Assembly (NCBI GenBank): GCA_000611775.1
Contig: KK106984.1
Location: 2,080,580 to 2,144,579, forward strand
Length of the DNA stretch: 64,000 bases
Reading direction: 5' to 3'
Source: Umbilicaria muhlenbergii
Taxonomy: Eukaryota > Ascomycota > Lecanoromycetes > Umbilicariales > Umbilicariaceae
Below, in pieces: positions 33,611-47,124 of the stretch. Positions within the stretch are counted from its first letter, which is position 1. Each line of letters begins with the position of its first letter. The notes beneath the pieces are model-generated. The model made no database searches and had not been told where the DNA came from. It saw nothing but the letters and a program-made list of their open reading frames with translations. The position numbers and the translations under genes are program-made.

Positions 33611-36488
33611 CACTCCCTCATTACCATGAAATACTGAGCTCACTCAGTACATTGTTGTTGGCAGTATCACTGCCCTTTGGCTCAGTACTCCTGCATACTT
33701 CATTTCAGTTCATTCCGTTTGAACAGTAGGGGTGGTGTCATAGAATGAATGTGACAAGGCTGTCATTGCTGTTTCATTCATGAGCTTTGAATCATCTTGA
33801 TTATCATCATTCAATGATTCATATGTTTGAATCTCTTCTTTCTTTTCAGCCTGAAGTTGAACTATGTACTTCTTCATGTCCTGCATATGATATCTCTTGA
33901 GTTTCTCATCACTGTAAAGTATCTTTGTTCAGTCACTGAGATTCTCTTTTATTATTTAAATCAGTATTCTCAGTCCTCTTCATCTTGCTTTCAATTTCCT
34001 TCCTCACTGATTATTTAACTGAGTATCCCTCAATAACATTAGATCCTCAGCTTTGAGTAATTTTTGAGTTGTAGTTCATATTGCTTCATTCTTTCCTTGA
34101 TGCGTCATTAGTGAGTCAGTAGCACATCCTCAGTTTTCATCTTTAATAGCCACATAAAGGTCATGAGCTTTGTTCACTTTCACTTTCATTTCATCAGTTC
34201 ATGTTGATAGCTTAAGCAGATGTGTGTTGAAATGAGTTAATCTCAGCTTATATTTTAAAAGAAGTTCAGCTGAACTGTACCTGTGAACTTGAATCAATCA
34301 GGTGTTGATGCTCAGTGTGATTTCAAGTATATATTGAGATCAGGTGTTCAATGTTGCTGCACTTATGTAATTCACTCATAATTGAGATAGCATCAATTGA
34401 ACATTTCATTCAATCAGTTCAACTGATGATGAATGAGTTACTGATGCTGTCATATGAATTACTTCATGAGCTTTGAATATCACCTTGATATCTTTCCTGA
34501 TAAAGTGAGATTCATTGTCACTATAGATCACCTTTGCTCATTTAAATATGAGAACAATGTGATTACAGAGAAGGTCAGCGACTTCTGCTTATGTGCAGAA
34601 CTTGTATGACATCAATCAAACAAACTGAGTATAGTAATTGATCATCAGAAGGATGTATTTATGCTCAGTAGCACTGCAGGCTGACTTAATTGATTCAAGG
34701 AAGTTAATACTTATCATTAACATGAGTTCAAACTGCTGCAGATGCCTCAATTCTTTTTTTTCAATTTTATGCCTCTTGAGCTGACAAGTTGAACAGGAGC
34801 AGCATCATGCTCTGACATCATGAGCTCAAGTCAATCAGTATGCTTCATCAATTAATTTATTCAAGGTGATCAAATCACTGTAGTGCTCACAGGTGTCATG
34901 CATGTATGATAGAATTTTGAGGATTTCCTCTTCAATCAGACATGATGACTTAATCTCATTTGCTTCTATATAAAGTAGTTGACCTGATCTGTTTGTGAAG
35001 CTGTATCTTGAAATCTTCCTCATAAGTGCATGCAGTTCAGTTCAAGGAATTTCTCTGAGATCTTCTCTTTCAAACCTCAGGTATTGAACTATTCACTTCA
35101 TTAATTTTGACTCATTAAACTTTTGTCATTTCTTTTTCACATATCCATCAATCAACAGTCTGGCATTGATGTGTGTGGTTCAATCATCAGGGAGTATGAG
35201 CATGATCATGCATGAAGAGTCTTTCAGGGTGAATTCATTCACTAATTCAACTGATAGTCAGCTCAATTCATCTGTGATGCTTATCATTGAATCACTGACC
35301 TGCTGATGATGAATGATGTAGTCATACTCATTCAATCAATCTTGTCATGCTGTTATGCATTCATGACCGTCTGTTCCTTGAGTGAGTATAGACTTCAACA
35401 CTTGGTGGTCAGTATAGATCATTACAGGAGATTTGTTACTCATAATTAATCATCAGACTTTCATTAAGCACCTCACTACTGTCAAACATTCCCTTTTCAT
35501 GTTTGAATAGTGAGTTTCAGCGTCATTCAGTTGATACAACAGGAACATTATGATCTTGATCTTTGCTCAATTCTTTGATGTTAAGTCCTCATTCATCAGA
35601 GTGTTCTGCAATTGAAATAATACCCCTCTGATACAGTTTTTGCTTGCGTCAGTTGTGAGGTGATACTGAATCTTGAGGTCTGCTTCAGTCATGACATTAA
35701 ATGATATGCTCTGCTTGATGTGATCAAAGGATTTCTGCTGTTCCTCCCCTCATATGAAATCATTTGAGCTTATTCATTTCACTCATTTTTTCCATATGAT
35801 GATATGGTGCAATCTTTTCAATCAAGTGAGTTTTGTGAGATCTTCATCACAGTTCTTAATATCAGGTTTCACTTTCTCTTTAACTGAGTCTGCAGCTACC
35901 TGCTTCAGGTATGCTTGCTTCATTATGAGTACATGCTTCACTCATCCTGATATGAAATTCTGAAGGAAGGGGGTTAAGTAAAGAAACTCATTCAGTTGCG
36001 CTCAATTCTGTGATATTGATTAATTTGAAATTTTCTCATGATGCTTTATAAAGGGTCTGATATTTTCAGGCTCACTGATGAAGCTCAACAGATTCAGGCT
36101 ATCAGTAAATATGACAGTCTTGAGAGGATTGAGGTATATCAGTCTGAATGCTACCCTCAGAAAGTAGCTGAATTCCAGAAATTAATAAAGGGTTTTGAAG
36201 TCAGTGACTGATGCTGCATGATCATTCATAAATGAGGTCATTGCTACATTCTCATGATTCTTGATAATAGTTGGCATTCTGGCCTCCTTGATGCATTCAT
36301 TTTGAGGTATTGACTCAAAAATCAAGTTCATAAACTGAGAGTAAGTGTGTGGAGCACCTTTGAGGCCTTGACTCATTCATCAGTATGCATATTAGTCATG
36401 TGAGGTGATGATGCCGGCCTTATACTCATCTTCAGGTTTGATTGAAACAGCTCAATAACTGTTTGAAGTGTCAATGCTGAAATAACAG

Positions 36489-36921
36489 TGTTACGCCTCT
36501 CGCCAAACGGTACCTTGTTGGTACGCGTAGCAGGCGTACATGTGGTACTGCTCATGATGCTTGAGGCATGAGCACCTCAAGCACTCAACCGCTCATGATG
36601 CTCAGGGCATGAGCACCTTGAGCACTCAATCACTCATGATGCTCAGGGCATGAGCACCCTGAGTGGTAAGATTACACACATAGAGCAGTACAGTCACACA
36701 TGAGTCTTCTAAAGTATTATATAATCACAGGTAGATCCATAGTTAGAAGCTCATGCTCAACTCATGTATCAAATGCAATCTCATAGGTCTACTACCTTCT
36801 AGCTTATTCAAGTCTACATGTGATCAGTAGTTCATTGAATCAAGCGCCGTGATTAGATGAACATTGATATAATTCATTGAATGATTGTATTATCCCTGTC
36901 ACTATGACATCACCTGTTACA
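36489..36921 (+). repeat. 5' LTR of the inner element
   Basis: 433 bp, TG...CA ends, preceded by AACAG. It contains nearly three tandem 41-bp units at 36,551-36,661, each with an inverted CTCATGATGC/GCATGAG pair. Confidence 0.95.
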
Positions 36922-39900
36922 CTTTGAGCATCAACCTCAGGATATCAGTCATGAAATGAACTGTGACTCATGAGTCCCTCAAAAGGATGACAGCCTTCAG
37001 TTATGACTCATCAGTCATGAGGAGCTTGACATCATCAGGGATGAAGATCAAGATCTCATCATCAGACAAGTTCTTAAGAGAACATAAAATGTTGAGTTCA
37101 TTCCTCACTCAGCTTGATACTTACATTCACCTCAATCATATCATGTTCAAGAAGGAGTCTGATAAGGTATTGTATGCATCCTCTTATTTGAGATCTGATG
37201 CCCTCAATTGATTCAAGCTGACCCTCTGAGACTATATGAAAAATGAGAAGAAGGATCATGATGATGAGACAAATGAGATCTTCTTCAGTCTGAAGGAATT
37301 CAAGAAGCAGATAAGAATTGTGTTTAAGATCATTAATCAGGAAAGAACCGCGGAACAGGAAATCTGCAACATTGTGCAGAAAAAAGCTGTCATGACATAT
37401 GCAGCAAACTTTCAGAGACATGTCATGTACATGAATTGAGATGACACTGCCTTGATCATGCAGTATTACAAAGGCCTGAAGGACTTCATCAAAGATGAAA
37501 TCTCTCAATCAGAGTGATCAAGTACCTTGATCAAGATGATTGAAAAGTCAGTCATCATCAACAACTGCGTGTATGAAAGATCTATGAAGAAAAGTCAGAA
37601 GAACTACATATCACTGAAAGCAAACAAGCCTCATGAGAGCACTCAGTATAACAATCAACCCTATTACAGCCCTCAGCCAATGAAAATTGATGTGACTTTC
37701 TGAAGAAATTGATTTCAGAGGGGAATCAAGCAGTTACTCAAGGGTACTAGAATCAAAGGAAGTTGTTATAGCTGTGAAAAGTCAGGACATTTCACACGCA
37801 ATTGTCAAGTCCTGACAAAAACCTTTTCACCAAAAAAGAAGACATATGCCGCCGCTCTCAAGGAGTCAGCACTGAAGTAATCAGTTCAACATAACATTAT
37901 GTCCTGAACAGCCTGTTACAATGACAGCTGCACAGTTCACTGAAGTGACAAAAACAGCTCTGAATGATTTTCATGTCAATCAAAGAAGGCAAAAGAATAT
38001 GCTGCAGCCTCTCACAGAGACCCTGTCTCAGACATAAAACAACATCAAGACAAGTGAGAGCAGTTCAACTTGAAAGGTGATTATGTTGACAGTGATGATA
38101 TGATACCCTCATTTAATGAGGAGGAAGAGTTCATGAAAGTAACATCTTCTGAAGGTTCAGGAGAACTTGTGAAAGAAGACAATAATGAATGATTAACTAC
38201 TCATGAAGAAAGGTGAATTCAAATGTACACTGAAATACTCAATGCCCTCAGTAAGAAAGAGGAGTATGTGAAGTGAATAAGAGAGATAAAGGACCAGATC
38301 CTTTACATTATTCAAGATGCATTTACACAGAAGCAAAATCATGAAGACATCAATTATCAAGATATAGTCAAGAAGATACCTCTGAAAGGTTCTCAGTTCA
38401 TCATCAGAGGAGGATATGTTACCCCTGATGAAGCACACATCTCATGAGAACTTCACATGAAAGTATGAGAACTTCAAAGTGAATACTTCAAGAGAGATCT
38501 GAGCAAACATTCAGCTCAGAGAGTGAATTCAGAAGACTTCAAGTATGTAGGAAAGAACTTAAGTTTCTCCTCTTTCAGTTCAAAAAATTAAGAGGTCCTC
38601 TGAGTCAGAGGCCTCTGAAGACATCTACTTCAAAGTCTTCAGGCAGTGAATAACAGAAGGAATTCACCACTGCAGCACAGGAAGACATGAGCAATTTTCA
38701 TGTCTGAGTTAAAGTCAATGATCAGTCAGCCTGACTGCTAATAGACAGTGACTGCACAGGGAACTTCATGAACTCAGGATTTGCTGTGAAACACACAATC
38801 TGAACACAGGTGAAGCAGAATCCCTTTAAACTTCAAGGGTTTAATGAGACCTTTATGAAGCATAACAATGAATGAGTAAACTGAGAGACGGTTCCTACGC
38901 TCATGCGTTTAAGTCAACATTGGGAGAAGATTCAATTCAACATAACAGAGCAATCAGGAAGTGATATAATCCTGAGGATATCATGACTCTGAGCGGCCAA
39001 TCTGATGATTGATTGGGCTGAAAATGAGATATACTTCATTAAGGGTGATAATTTAAACAAGTTATATTCAGTCTTGAACCCACCTGAAGGAGTGGAGATT
39101 TTCACTATGTCAGTGAAAGAAACATGTGAGGAACTGAAGAATCTCAACACAAAGGTACTGTGAAGCAGGTGAGTCAATGATGACTGAGACTCTGTTATCA
39201 AGTTATCTATCCCTAAAGAATACAAAGACTTTGAAGAATTGTTTACAGCTGTAAAGGATCAGGACGCCTTGCTGAAACATCAAGAATGAGATCATGAAAT
39301 TAAGATCATGAAAGGTTGCACACCAATGAAGCAACCTATCTACTCATTGTCACCTCAGAAGTTAAACACTTTGTGAGAATACTTAGAGGAGAATTTGTGA
39401 AAAGGATTCATATGAGAATCACAATCTTCAGCTGAATATTCAATACTGTTTGTGCCAAAATCAGACGGTTCACTCAGGTTGTGTGTCAACTATTGAGCAT
39501 TGAACAACATTATCATCAAGAACAGTTACCCTTTGCTGCTCATTTCAGAACTGCAGGATCAGTTTCAGGGAGCACAATGATTCATCAAGTTTAATATTAA
39601 AAGAGCCTTCAACCAGATTAATATCAAAGAAGGAGATGAATGAAAAACAGAATTAAAAATAAGGTTCAGACTCTATGAGTACCTGATAATGCCTTTCAGA
39701 TTGACAAACACGTCAGCAACTTTTCAGGCTTTTATCAATAATGTACTGAAAGAATACTTGAATCAGTTCATGATCATATACCTCAAAAACATACTGATCT
39801 ACTTCAAGATGAAGAAGCAGCATGTTCAGCAAATAAAAAAAGTCCTAAAAGCACTTCAAGATGCAGAGCTACAGGTAAAGCCTGAGAAGAGTCTTTTTCA

Positions 39901-42652
39901 TTTAAAGGAAGTACACTTCATAAAATTCATTGTAACAACAGAAGAGTTAAAAATGAACTCTGAGAAAATATGATCTGTGATTGAATGATCAGTATTAAAG
40001 AATGTCAAGGAAGTACAGTACTTCCTTGAGTTCACAAACTTCTATAAAAAGTTTATAAAAAAGTATTAAAAACTCACATCACCTCTAACAGAGTTGATCA
40101 AGAAAGATCAGAAATTTAAGTGATCATCTGAAGCACAGAAAGCCTTCAATGAGTTGAAGAAGAGGTTCACTTCTCAATTAATTCTCATGAGTTTCAACCC
40201 TGAGAAACTTATTACGCTTGAGATGAACACGTCAGATGAAGCTATAAAAGCATGCATAAATCAGTCAGATGATAAGAGACATCTACAGTCAGTAACTTTC
40301 TATTTGAGAAAGTTTTTAAGTGCTGAAATGAAATATGAGATACAAGACAAGGAGCTGTTAATTATTGTTAAAACATTAAAGCAATGACATGTGTATCTGA
40401 AAGGACCTAAACATGAGGTTCAGGTATACTCAGATCACAAAAATCTGTTGTATTTCATGACAATGAAAGTCTTAAATCAAAGACAGGTACGTTGATTGAA
40501 AGAATTGTCACAGTACAATTTCAGAATTCATTATCAAAAAGGATCAGAGAACATCAAAGTAAACATTCTCAATCAATGAGCTGATTACTTACAAGATAAG
40601 TCAGTCATCAGTCATGTTATTCTTCAGGAGGATGAGCAAGGGAACATGTCTTTCAACAGACAATTCAACCTCATCATACAGGTTGAGGATGATGTTTTTG
40701 AAAATGAGATTTGAAAAGCATTGAAGAATGATAAGCTAGCACAGCAGGTTCTTCAGAATATTAAAGATCATGAAAGCTTTGAAAAGGAGAAAGACTTACT
40801 ACTTTTTCAAGACTTGATCTATGTTCCTGTTAGTCTTCAATGGAAACTAATGAAAGAAAGTCATTTCAACAAGACACATGATCACCAAGGAATTAACAAG
40901 ATGATAGAATGACTCACAAGAACATATTACTTCCCTCACATGAAGAAGAAGATCAAGGAAATCATTTAAAAATGCAACATCTGCTGAAGAAGCAAAGCAG
41001 ATCAACATAAGTCATACAGTTTACTCAAGTCATCAAGGACATCATTGAGATCATGAGTGAGTATCACATTAAACTTCATGATTAAGCTACCAAAGTCAAA
41101 AGAACCCCTGATGAAAGCAGTTTATGATTCAATATTAATTATCACTGACAGACTTACAAAGTATGAATACTTCATACCTTATAATGAAGCATCATCAGCA
41201 GAGGAACTCACATATATGTTTTTAAAAATTATAACAGTCAATCATGAACTGCCAGAAGAGATAATCTCTGATAGAGATAAACTCTTTACCTTCAAGTTCT
41301 GAAAATCATTAGTGAATCAGTTGAGGATTCATCACAAGTTATCAATGTCATATCATCCTCAGATGAACGGGCAGACAGAATGATTAAATTAAATTATGAA
41401 ACAGTACCTACAGTGTTATGTTAATTATCAGCAAACTAATTGAGTAGAACTCTTACTGATAGCTCAGCTAACATACAACTCAGCAGCAACAGAGACAACT
41501 GAAGTATCATCATTTTACATCAATTACAGTTTCAACCCGGCTATGAATGAGGTCAGGGGACTAGTAATGATAGCACAGAGAGCAAGAGTACAAGTGAATC
41601 ACCTCAAGAACCTGCATGAAATGCTACAAAGAAACATCAAATTTGCCTCAGAAAGATCAGCAGTATATCATAATAAAAAGAGAGATAGAGGACCTACTCT
41701 CAAAGAGGAGGATAAAATATACCTTCTACATCACAATATCAAGACTAAATGACTTAGCAATAAATTAAACCACATGAAGTTGAGACCTTTTTGAATTGCA
41801 AAGACTAAGGGAAGCGTCAATTATGAGCTTAAGCTTTCACTCACTATGTGAATACATTCAGTATTCCACGTATCACTACTCAAACCAGCAGACCCAGAAA
41901 CACCAATACAAGAGAAATCATCAGAGATCAACCTGAAAAGTCAAGATGCTGAATTCAAGGTAGAAGAAATTCTAGATCAGCAAAACATAAATGATGAGTC
42001 ACACTACTTGATCAAATGAAAAGGATATGACAGTGAAGGAAACACATGAGAGTCAGAGGAGAATCTCACTCATTATGTGATGAAACTATGTCAGTTCCAT
42101 CAAAGAAACCTGCAGGAAGCCAGTTCATGTCATTGAGACTGAAAGCCTCAAGCGCAAGAAAGTTGAGTGAAGGCTCAGTAGAAAAATCAGCAGTCACAGC
42201 AGCTGCACACTCATCTGTCTTCAGCTCTTTGATGTTCTGAAGTTCAGTACAGATCAAATTCAACTGCTTCTTTCTTAAGAAAGTGATTTGTTTGTGAAGT
42301 CTCTCTTTCTTCATCCTCATCTCTCACTTTTGTGTCATGACGGCATCCTTTTTCTTTTTCAGGTGATGAATCTTCACACTCACCTTGTTGATCTCCTCCA
42401 GAGATATGAACAAGTCACAAGAGATGCTCAGCCTGATGCAGGTGCTGCACTTGTCACAATCATTCAACATCTTACACTCCTTGCCACTGGTTAGGCAGCA
42501 ACTGCATGTTCACATGACAATTCACTCATTCTTGATGATTGAATCAGTCAGGCGGGAATGACAGGAAGTGAATGACTTCTTCTTTCTGATACTGAATGAA
42601 GGCATAGGGAAGGTTGAGTTTTTGAGGATGAAAACATTGAGGGGGGAGCTAG

Positions 42653-43085
42653 TGTTACGCCTCTCATCAAATGATACCTTGTTGGTACATGTAGCAGGCG
42701 TACATGTGGTACTGCTCATGATGCTCAGAGCATGAGCACCTTGAGCACTTAATCACTCATGATGCTCAGGGCATGAGCACCTTGAGCACTCAATCACTCA
42801 TGATGCTCAGGGCATGAGCACCCTGAGTGGTAAGATTACACACATAAAGCAGTACAGTCACACATGAGTCTCCTAAAGTACTATATAACCACAGGTAGAT
42901 TCATAGTTAGGAGCTCATGCTCAACTCATGTATCAAATGCAATCTCATAGGTCTACTACCTTCTAGCTTATTCAAGTCTACATGTGATCAGTAGTTCATT
43001 GAACCAAGCGCCGTGGTTAGATGAATGTTGATATAGTTCATTGAACAATTGTATTATCCTCATCACTACGACACCACCTGTTACA
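42653..43085 (+). repeat. 3' LTR of the inner element
   Basis: 433 bp, about 33 transitions from the 5' copy by eye, followed by AACAG. Confidence 0.95.
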
Positions 43086-46000
43086 AACAGGAAGATTTCA
43101 GCTTGATCAGAGTTTTCAGCACTTCTTTCAACTGATGCATTGAATATTCTGACTTGATGATGTATTTGTTGACTGAGATGAAGTTATGTATTACTTTAAG
43201 CTGATCAGATCTTTTCTTCTTTGAGGGGAATTTAATTCTTGCTGCTCAATCATTACTCATTTAAGTAATAATGCCTGCCTCCTTTAATTCTGAGAAGATT
43301 TAATTTGTGAATTCCCTCTCTTGTGAGGTATATTAAGGTAGTTTTCCTCTGCATGACTTCACATCAGGAGTCAAGTTGATTGAATGCTTTATTAAATTAG
43401 TTGATTGAATTTCTCACATGATGACAGCAAAGCAGTTCTTTCAGATATACAGCAGTCATTTAGCTTTAAACCTCTGCTTCATTGTTTTCACTTTTGATCC
43501 TATGAAGATGTCTGATTCATTGAATTAATTCATGATTATTTTCTCACTTTCCTCACTTAACTGTCTTGACTGTGATCACTTTATTATGAGAAATCATTCA
43601 ATGATCTGCAACAAGAATGAGGTGTGATACTCATCTTGAGATTCTTGCTTTGCTGACTCATTTCTCTCATGTTCCTTTAAGGTCTCATCCTTCAGTGTCA
43701 GAGCTATCATTCTTGAGGAATCCTCATCATCATAGATTTTATCTTCTTGCTTAAGTGATTCATCTCCTTCCTTGATTCCTTCTCCTCAGATTAACCCTGT
43801 GATTATTAATTCAGAGGCTTGATGCTGATTTGCTTTGCTTGCCTCTTTCATATCAGGATTAAATTTGCACTGATGAGGACCTGAATCCCTGCTCAGTGCT
43901 GATCTTTTTTCAGTTCATTAAGGATTGATTCAATGAGGTTATTCTCATTATCATCATCATCTTCCTCTCTTATCTCAACAATGAGGACTTGCTTAAGGAC
44001 CTTGATTGAGATTATTCAGCAATCAATCATTATCATCTTTTTATTGATACTCTGAATAAACACTTCTTTTTCACTGAAGTTGATGTTCATCCTCACTTGT
44101 CTTTGTCATTTAAGGCCTAATAATAGGTCATATGTGATAACTGAGAGAATGTAGGCCTGAATTATCATCTTCACCCCTTTCATGTTGACGTCTAGTCAAG
44201 TATAATTGTGGAGAGTGCACTTGTTGTCATCAGTCAAGTTGATATTGAGATGCTCATCTGAATGAATCAACTGCTTGAGTAGTTGATTCAACATGCGTTC
44301 ACTTACAATGTTCACAATGAAACTGATATCAATCAAGGTTCTTGAGGCTTTTATTGATCTGAGTCAAGTGATACAAAACATAAAGGATGCTTCTTCATCA
44401 TCTGACAAGATCATGTTAATGACTGTTGAAAGTGATGAGTCATTGTCATGACTCACTGCTGCTTCAGATATGATTAATTCCTTGATTGCTCTCTTCACCT
44501 GATATCTTGATGTAGATGACTGAAGGTTAAAGATGAATTCCCTTTAAAATTGCTGTGATTCATTAAGCAATTAACTCAATGAGAGAATTACTTTCAGACT
44601 CATAACCTGATGAATGTTGAATCATTGACCGCCTTTTATGACCTGAATAGGGTCCAGCACCTTGATTTGCCTTGAGTGAATTAATTCTTTTACACAGTTA
44701 TTTTCAACCTTCACCTGAGGCGCCCTCATGACAGGAGACTCAGAAGGATATTCATACTTCTCTTCAATTATCATGTTTTGTGACTGTGCTGAATTACTCA
44801 ACAGCAGCAGATTCTCATTATTCAAGTGTCTGCTTAAGTGTTGATTGAGGATTATCAGGGGTTGAGTGTGAGCATCAGCAGGCTGTTGAGACTGTTGATA
44901 TTCATTGTTGATTCAGGCATTTCATTGATTCATAGCTTTTTCTTGTGTGATCTGCTGTGTCACACTCTTTTTTTAAATTCTACCTTCATGAGTAACTGCT
45001 GCCAGAGCTGAGTTCAGTGCTGATGTCAGTATTAATGACATCAGCAGGAATGCTGCAATTAAGTTATACTCAAATCCTTGATTCTCTTGATCATAGTATG
45101 AGTAATCATTAAATGATGAATCACTTCATTGATCTTGTTGATATTAAGGATTATAATCATTTGAGAGAGCTGCTCTTATCATGATTACTGAAGAAGTTGT
45201 GAAGAAAGCATCTCAACTTAAGGCTCTGAGTCATTGATTTAAGTAAGAGCAGGATGATGAGTAGTGATCTTTCTCCTCACATGTGAAACATTTCACATTT
45301 AAGTTAATCCTCTTAACTCCTCCTCAATTTCCTTCATGCTCACCTTTATAGTTCCCTTGTCCTTTGAATGGCAAAGCATTACCTCAATTGAATGATCTGA
45401 TCAGGGTGTTCATGATGATCTCACTCTGTGTGATTAAAGCTCACATTCCTTGTAGAATGAAAGGGAGTATTTGCTGATTTCAGTCCTCTTCAGTGATTTT
45501 AAATAATTTAATTGAGGCTCCTGAGAGTCCTGTTGATTCAGTGTACTCTGCATTGAATGAGTTATTCTGATCAATAACTTAATAAGCTGCTATGATGTTC
45601 TTCTTAACTTTCATGAAGGTATAATCTTGATCTTTGACACACTTGAAGGTTATTCAGCTTCATTCATTCAGATCTCACATTCCCTGCACTACATTGAAAC
45701 TTATGATAAGAAGATAAGCAGGCAGTCTCCTGAAAAGGTTCTTCACTCATTTAAAGTATGCTGCTATGATCTCATCATCTGATTGACTTAATGAGGAGAC
45801 TCATTGTCAGAGCATGAAAATCTCTGCCTTCTTGTCATCCTTCAGTTTGTAGTCTTCTTGAAATGTTTGCTTCAATACAGTTCAGTCTTCCTTTGTGGTC
45901 TTAAGTAAGTTGAAGTATCATTTGACTGCATCATCCTTGAGATGCTGATGAAAGAGTACTCATGAGGTGATCTCTTTGTGATTTAGTTCATTTGAGACTT

Positions 46001-46598
46001 TTGAGTCAGTGTAATTGTTGTTGTAGGAGAATTTCACATTCTTTAAGTATTCCTCTGAGTCTTCCTTGTCATCCTGAAGGCCGTGAAATGACTTGATTGT
46101 GAAATGGCTCATTCTTGCTGTATGTGTTGAATCTGACAGAGAGGTCTGTGGATTGAAGCTCTTCAGACATAAAGATAAATTCAATGAGAGTTGATATTGA
46201 TGAGAGGTCTGCTCAGATTGTTCTATAAGTGATAATCATCTCTTGATCATGAATTAGAATAGGGTTCTCTCTATTTCAGTATCTGAGAGGTGAGGAGAAT
46301 ATTCAGTGATGTAACTCACTGACATGTCTTGAAGAAAAGAAAAGAGGCTAATGATGCTCCAGGTATTGAATATATTGACTCAATGAGAACTGTCACAGTC
46401 TGTCAGGTCTCTTCTAAACTTGATTCTTTGATGAATGATGCCTTGTTCCTTTAAGGTCTTCACACTGTTGATGAGTGCCTTGTTTCTTTAAGGTCTTCAC
46501 ACTGTCTCAGTTCTTTGAGACCTTCCCAGTCCTTCAGGGAAAATTGAATGTATTAGCTTATTTGATGTTGGCGTTGACAGCCCCGCCTTCAGCTCCAA

Positions 46599-46783
46599 TG
46601 AAGAAGGGTGATTATGGATGGGTTCAATTCAGTCAATTACTTGAATAGGGACCATTAGCAAAGAAGTGCTTCATTCGACTTGCTAACTGGTGGTTAGGAA
46701 AGCTCGAAGCAAAGCTTGAGAAAACTTCAAGAAAACTCCTGTTTTGGCACTAATGTGCCAAGGCGCTGACTAACCCCTCGACA
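46599..46783 (-). repeat. 5' LTR of the outer element
   Basis: 185 bp, about 97% identical to 27,509-27,693. GTGT follows at 46,784-46,787. A primer-binding-like TGG lies just inside. Confidence 0.9.
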
Positions 46784-46787
46784 GTGT

Positions 46788-47124
46788 TCATCTCGGGCTA
46801 GCGTCACGGGTAGCAGCATCAGTGCTGGGGTTTGATAATGCCTTAACGGCGCTGATGCGGCAGCTCATCCTTCTTGGCTCGCTAGATGTTTCAGAAAGTG
46901 TGAGATCTGTGAGCCATCACTGCAGTGCGCCGGTGGCGCCACCTGGTGAACGCAGCGGTGGGGGTCCTCGATTATGCTTCAGAGCCATTTAGGAGTATGA
47001 GCTCGAGATGTGTGTCCCGCTGAATTCAACGTATTGTTATTACCACATACTTCTGATGAGAAATGGAATCTTTGAGCGATTCTTCCATCTCCTGGTCTAG
47101 TGTCTTCGCATGTGACTGAAGCGA
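46788..47124. other. Spacer between the nest and the MULE
   Basis: The first 60 bp beyond the nest resemble 27,380-27,425 on the other side (CGTCACGG-TAGCAGC-TCAG). No gene is seen. It ends with the MULE target repeat CTGAAGCGA at 47,116-47,124. Confidence 0.5.

Larger units (their letters stand above)
36489..43085 (+). mobile_element. Inner chromodomain Ty3/gypsy element, broken, nested in the outer pol
   Basis: 6,597 bp, with 433-bp LTRs (TGTTAC...GTTACA) at 36,489-36,921 and 42,653-43,085. AACAG target repeats lie at 36,484-36,488 and 43,086-43,090. A purine tract GAGGGGGGAGCTAG precedes the right LTR. Parts in order on the plus strand: gag (about 37.1-37.7 kb), CCHC knuckle CYSCEKSGHFTRNC (about 37.77 kb), protease region (about 38.7 kb), reverse transcriptase (39.3-40.1 kb), RNase H (40.2-40.5 kb), integrase (40.8-41.7 kb) and a chromodomain-like end (about 42.0 kb), as in chromoviruses. 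It is a fossil with several dozen breaks. The LTRs are about 92% identical, all transitions. It disrupts the reverse transcriptase of the outer element and so is younger than it. Confidence 0.92.
27509..46783 (-). mobile_element. Outer Ty3/gypsy-type LTR retrotransposon, broken, with two nested insertions
   Basis: Direct 185-bp repeats at both ends begin TGTCGAGG and end TTCA on the minus strand, with GTGT(T) on both outer sides. A primer-binding-like TGGAGCTG sits one base inside the 5' LTR (right end), and a purine tract ending GGGAGGGGGAGCC lies just inside the 3' LTR. Without the nested elements it is about 8.8 kb. Minus-strand parts in order: gag (about 46.2 kb down, CCHC knuckle near 45.27 kb), protease (about 44.2 kb), reverse transcriptase split by the inner element, RNase H (about 35.4 kb), integrase (about 34.3-35.1 kb), then an extra ORF. 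It is a fossil with several dozen breaks under the standard code. The LTRs are about 97% identical, suggesting a fairly young insertion. Family assignment rests on RT and RNase H motifs. Confidence 0.85.

Noticed and set aside
36551-36661. CRISPR-like spaced repeats
   Set aside because: The units are contiguous tandem repeats inside an LTR, in a eukaryotic genome, with no spacers.
31930-46560. Ordinary Neurospora-type RIP
   Set aside because: CpA and TpG remain frequent and TpA is not clearly raised by eye, so simple CpA-to-TpA mutation does not fit. Counts are needed.
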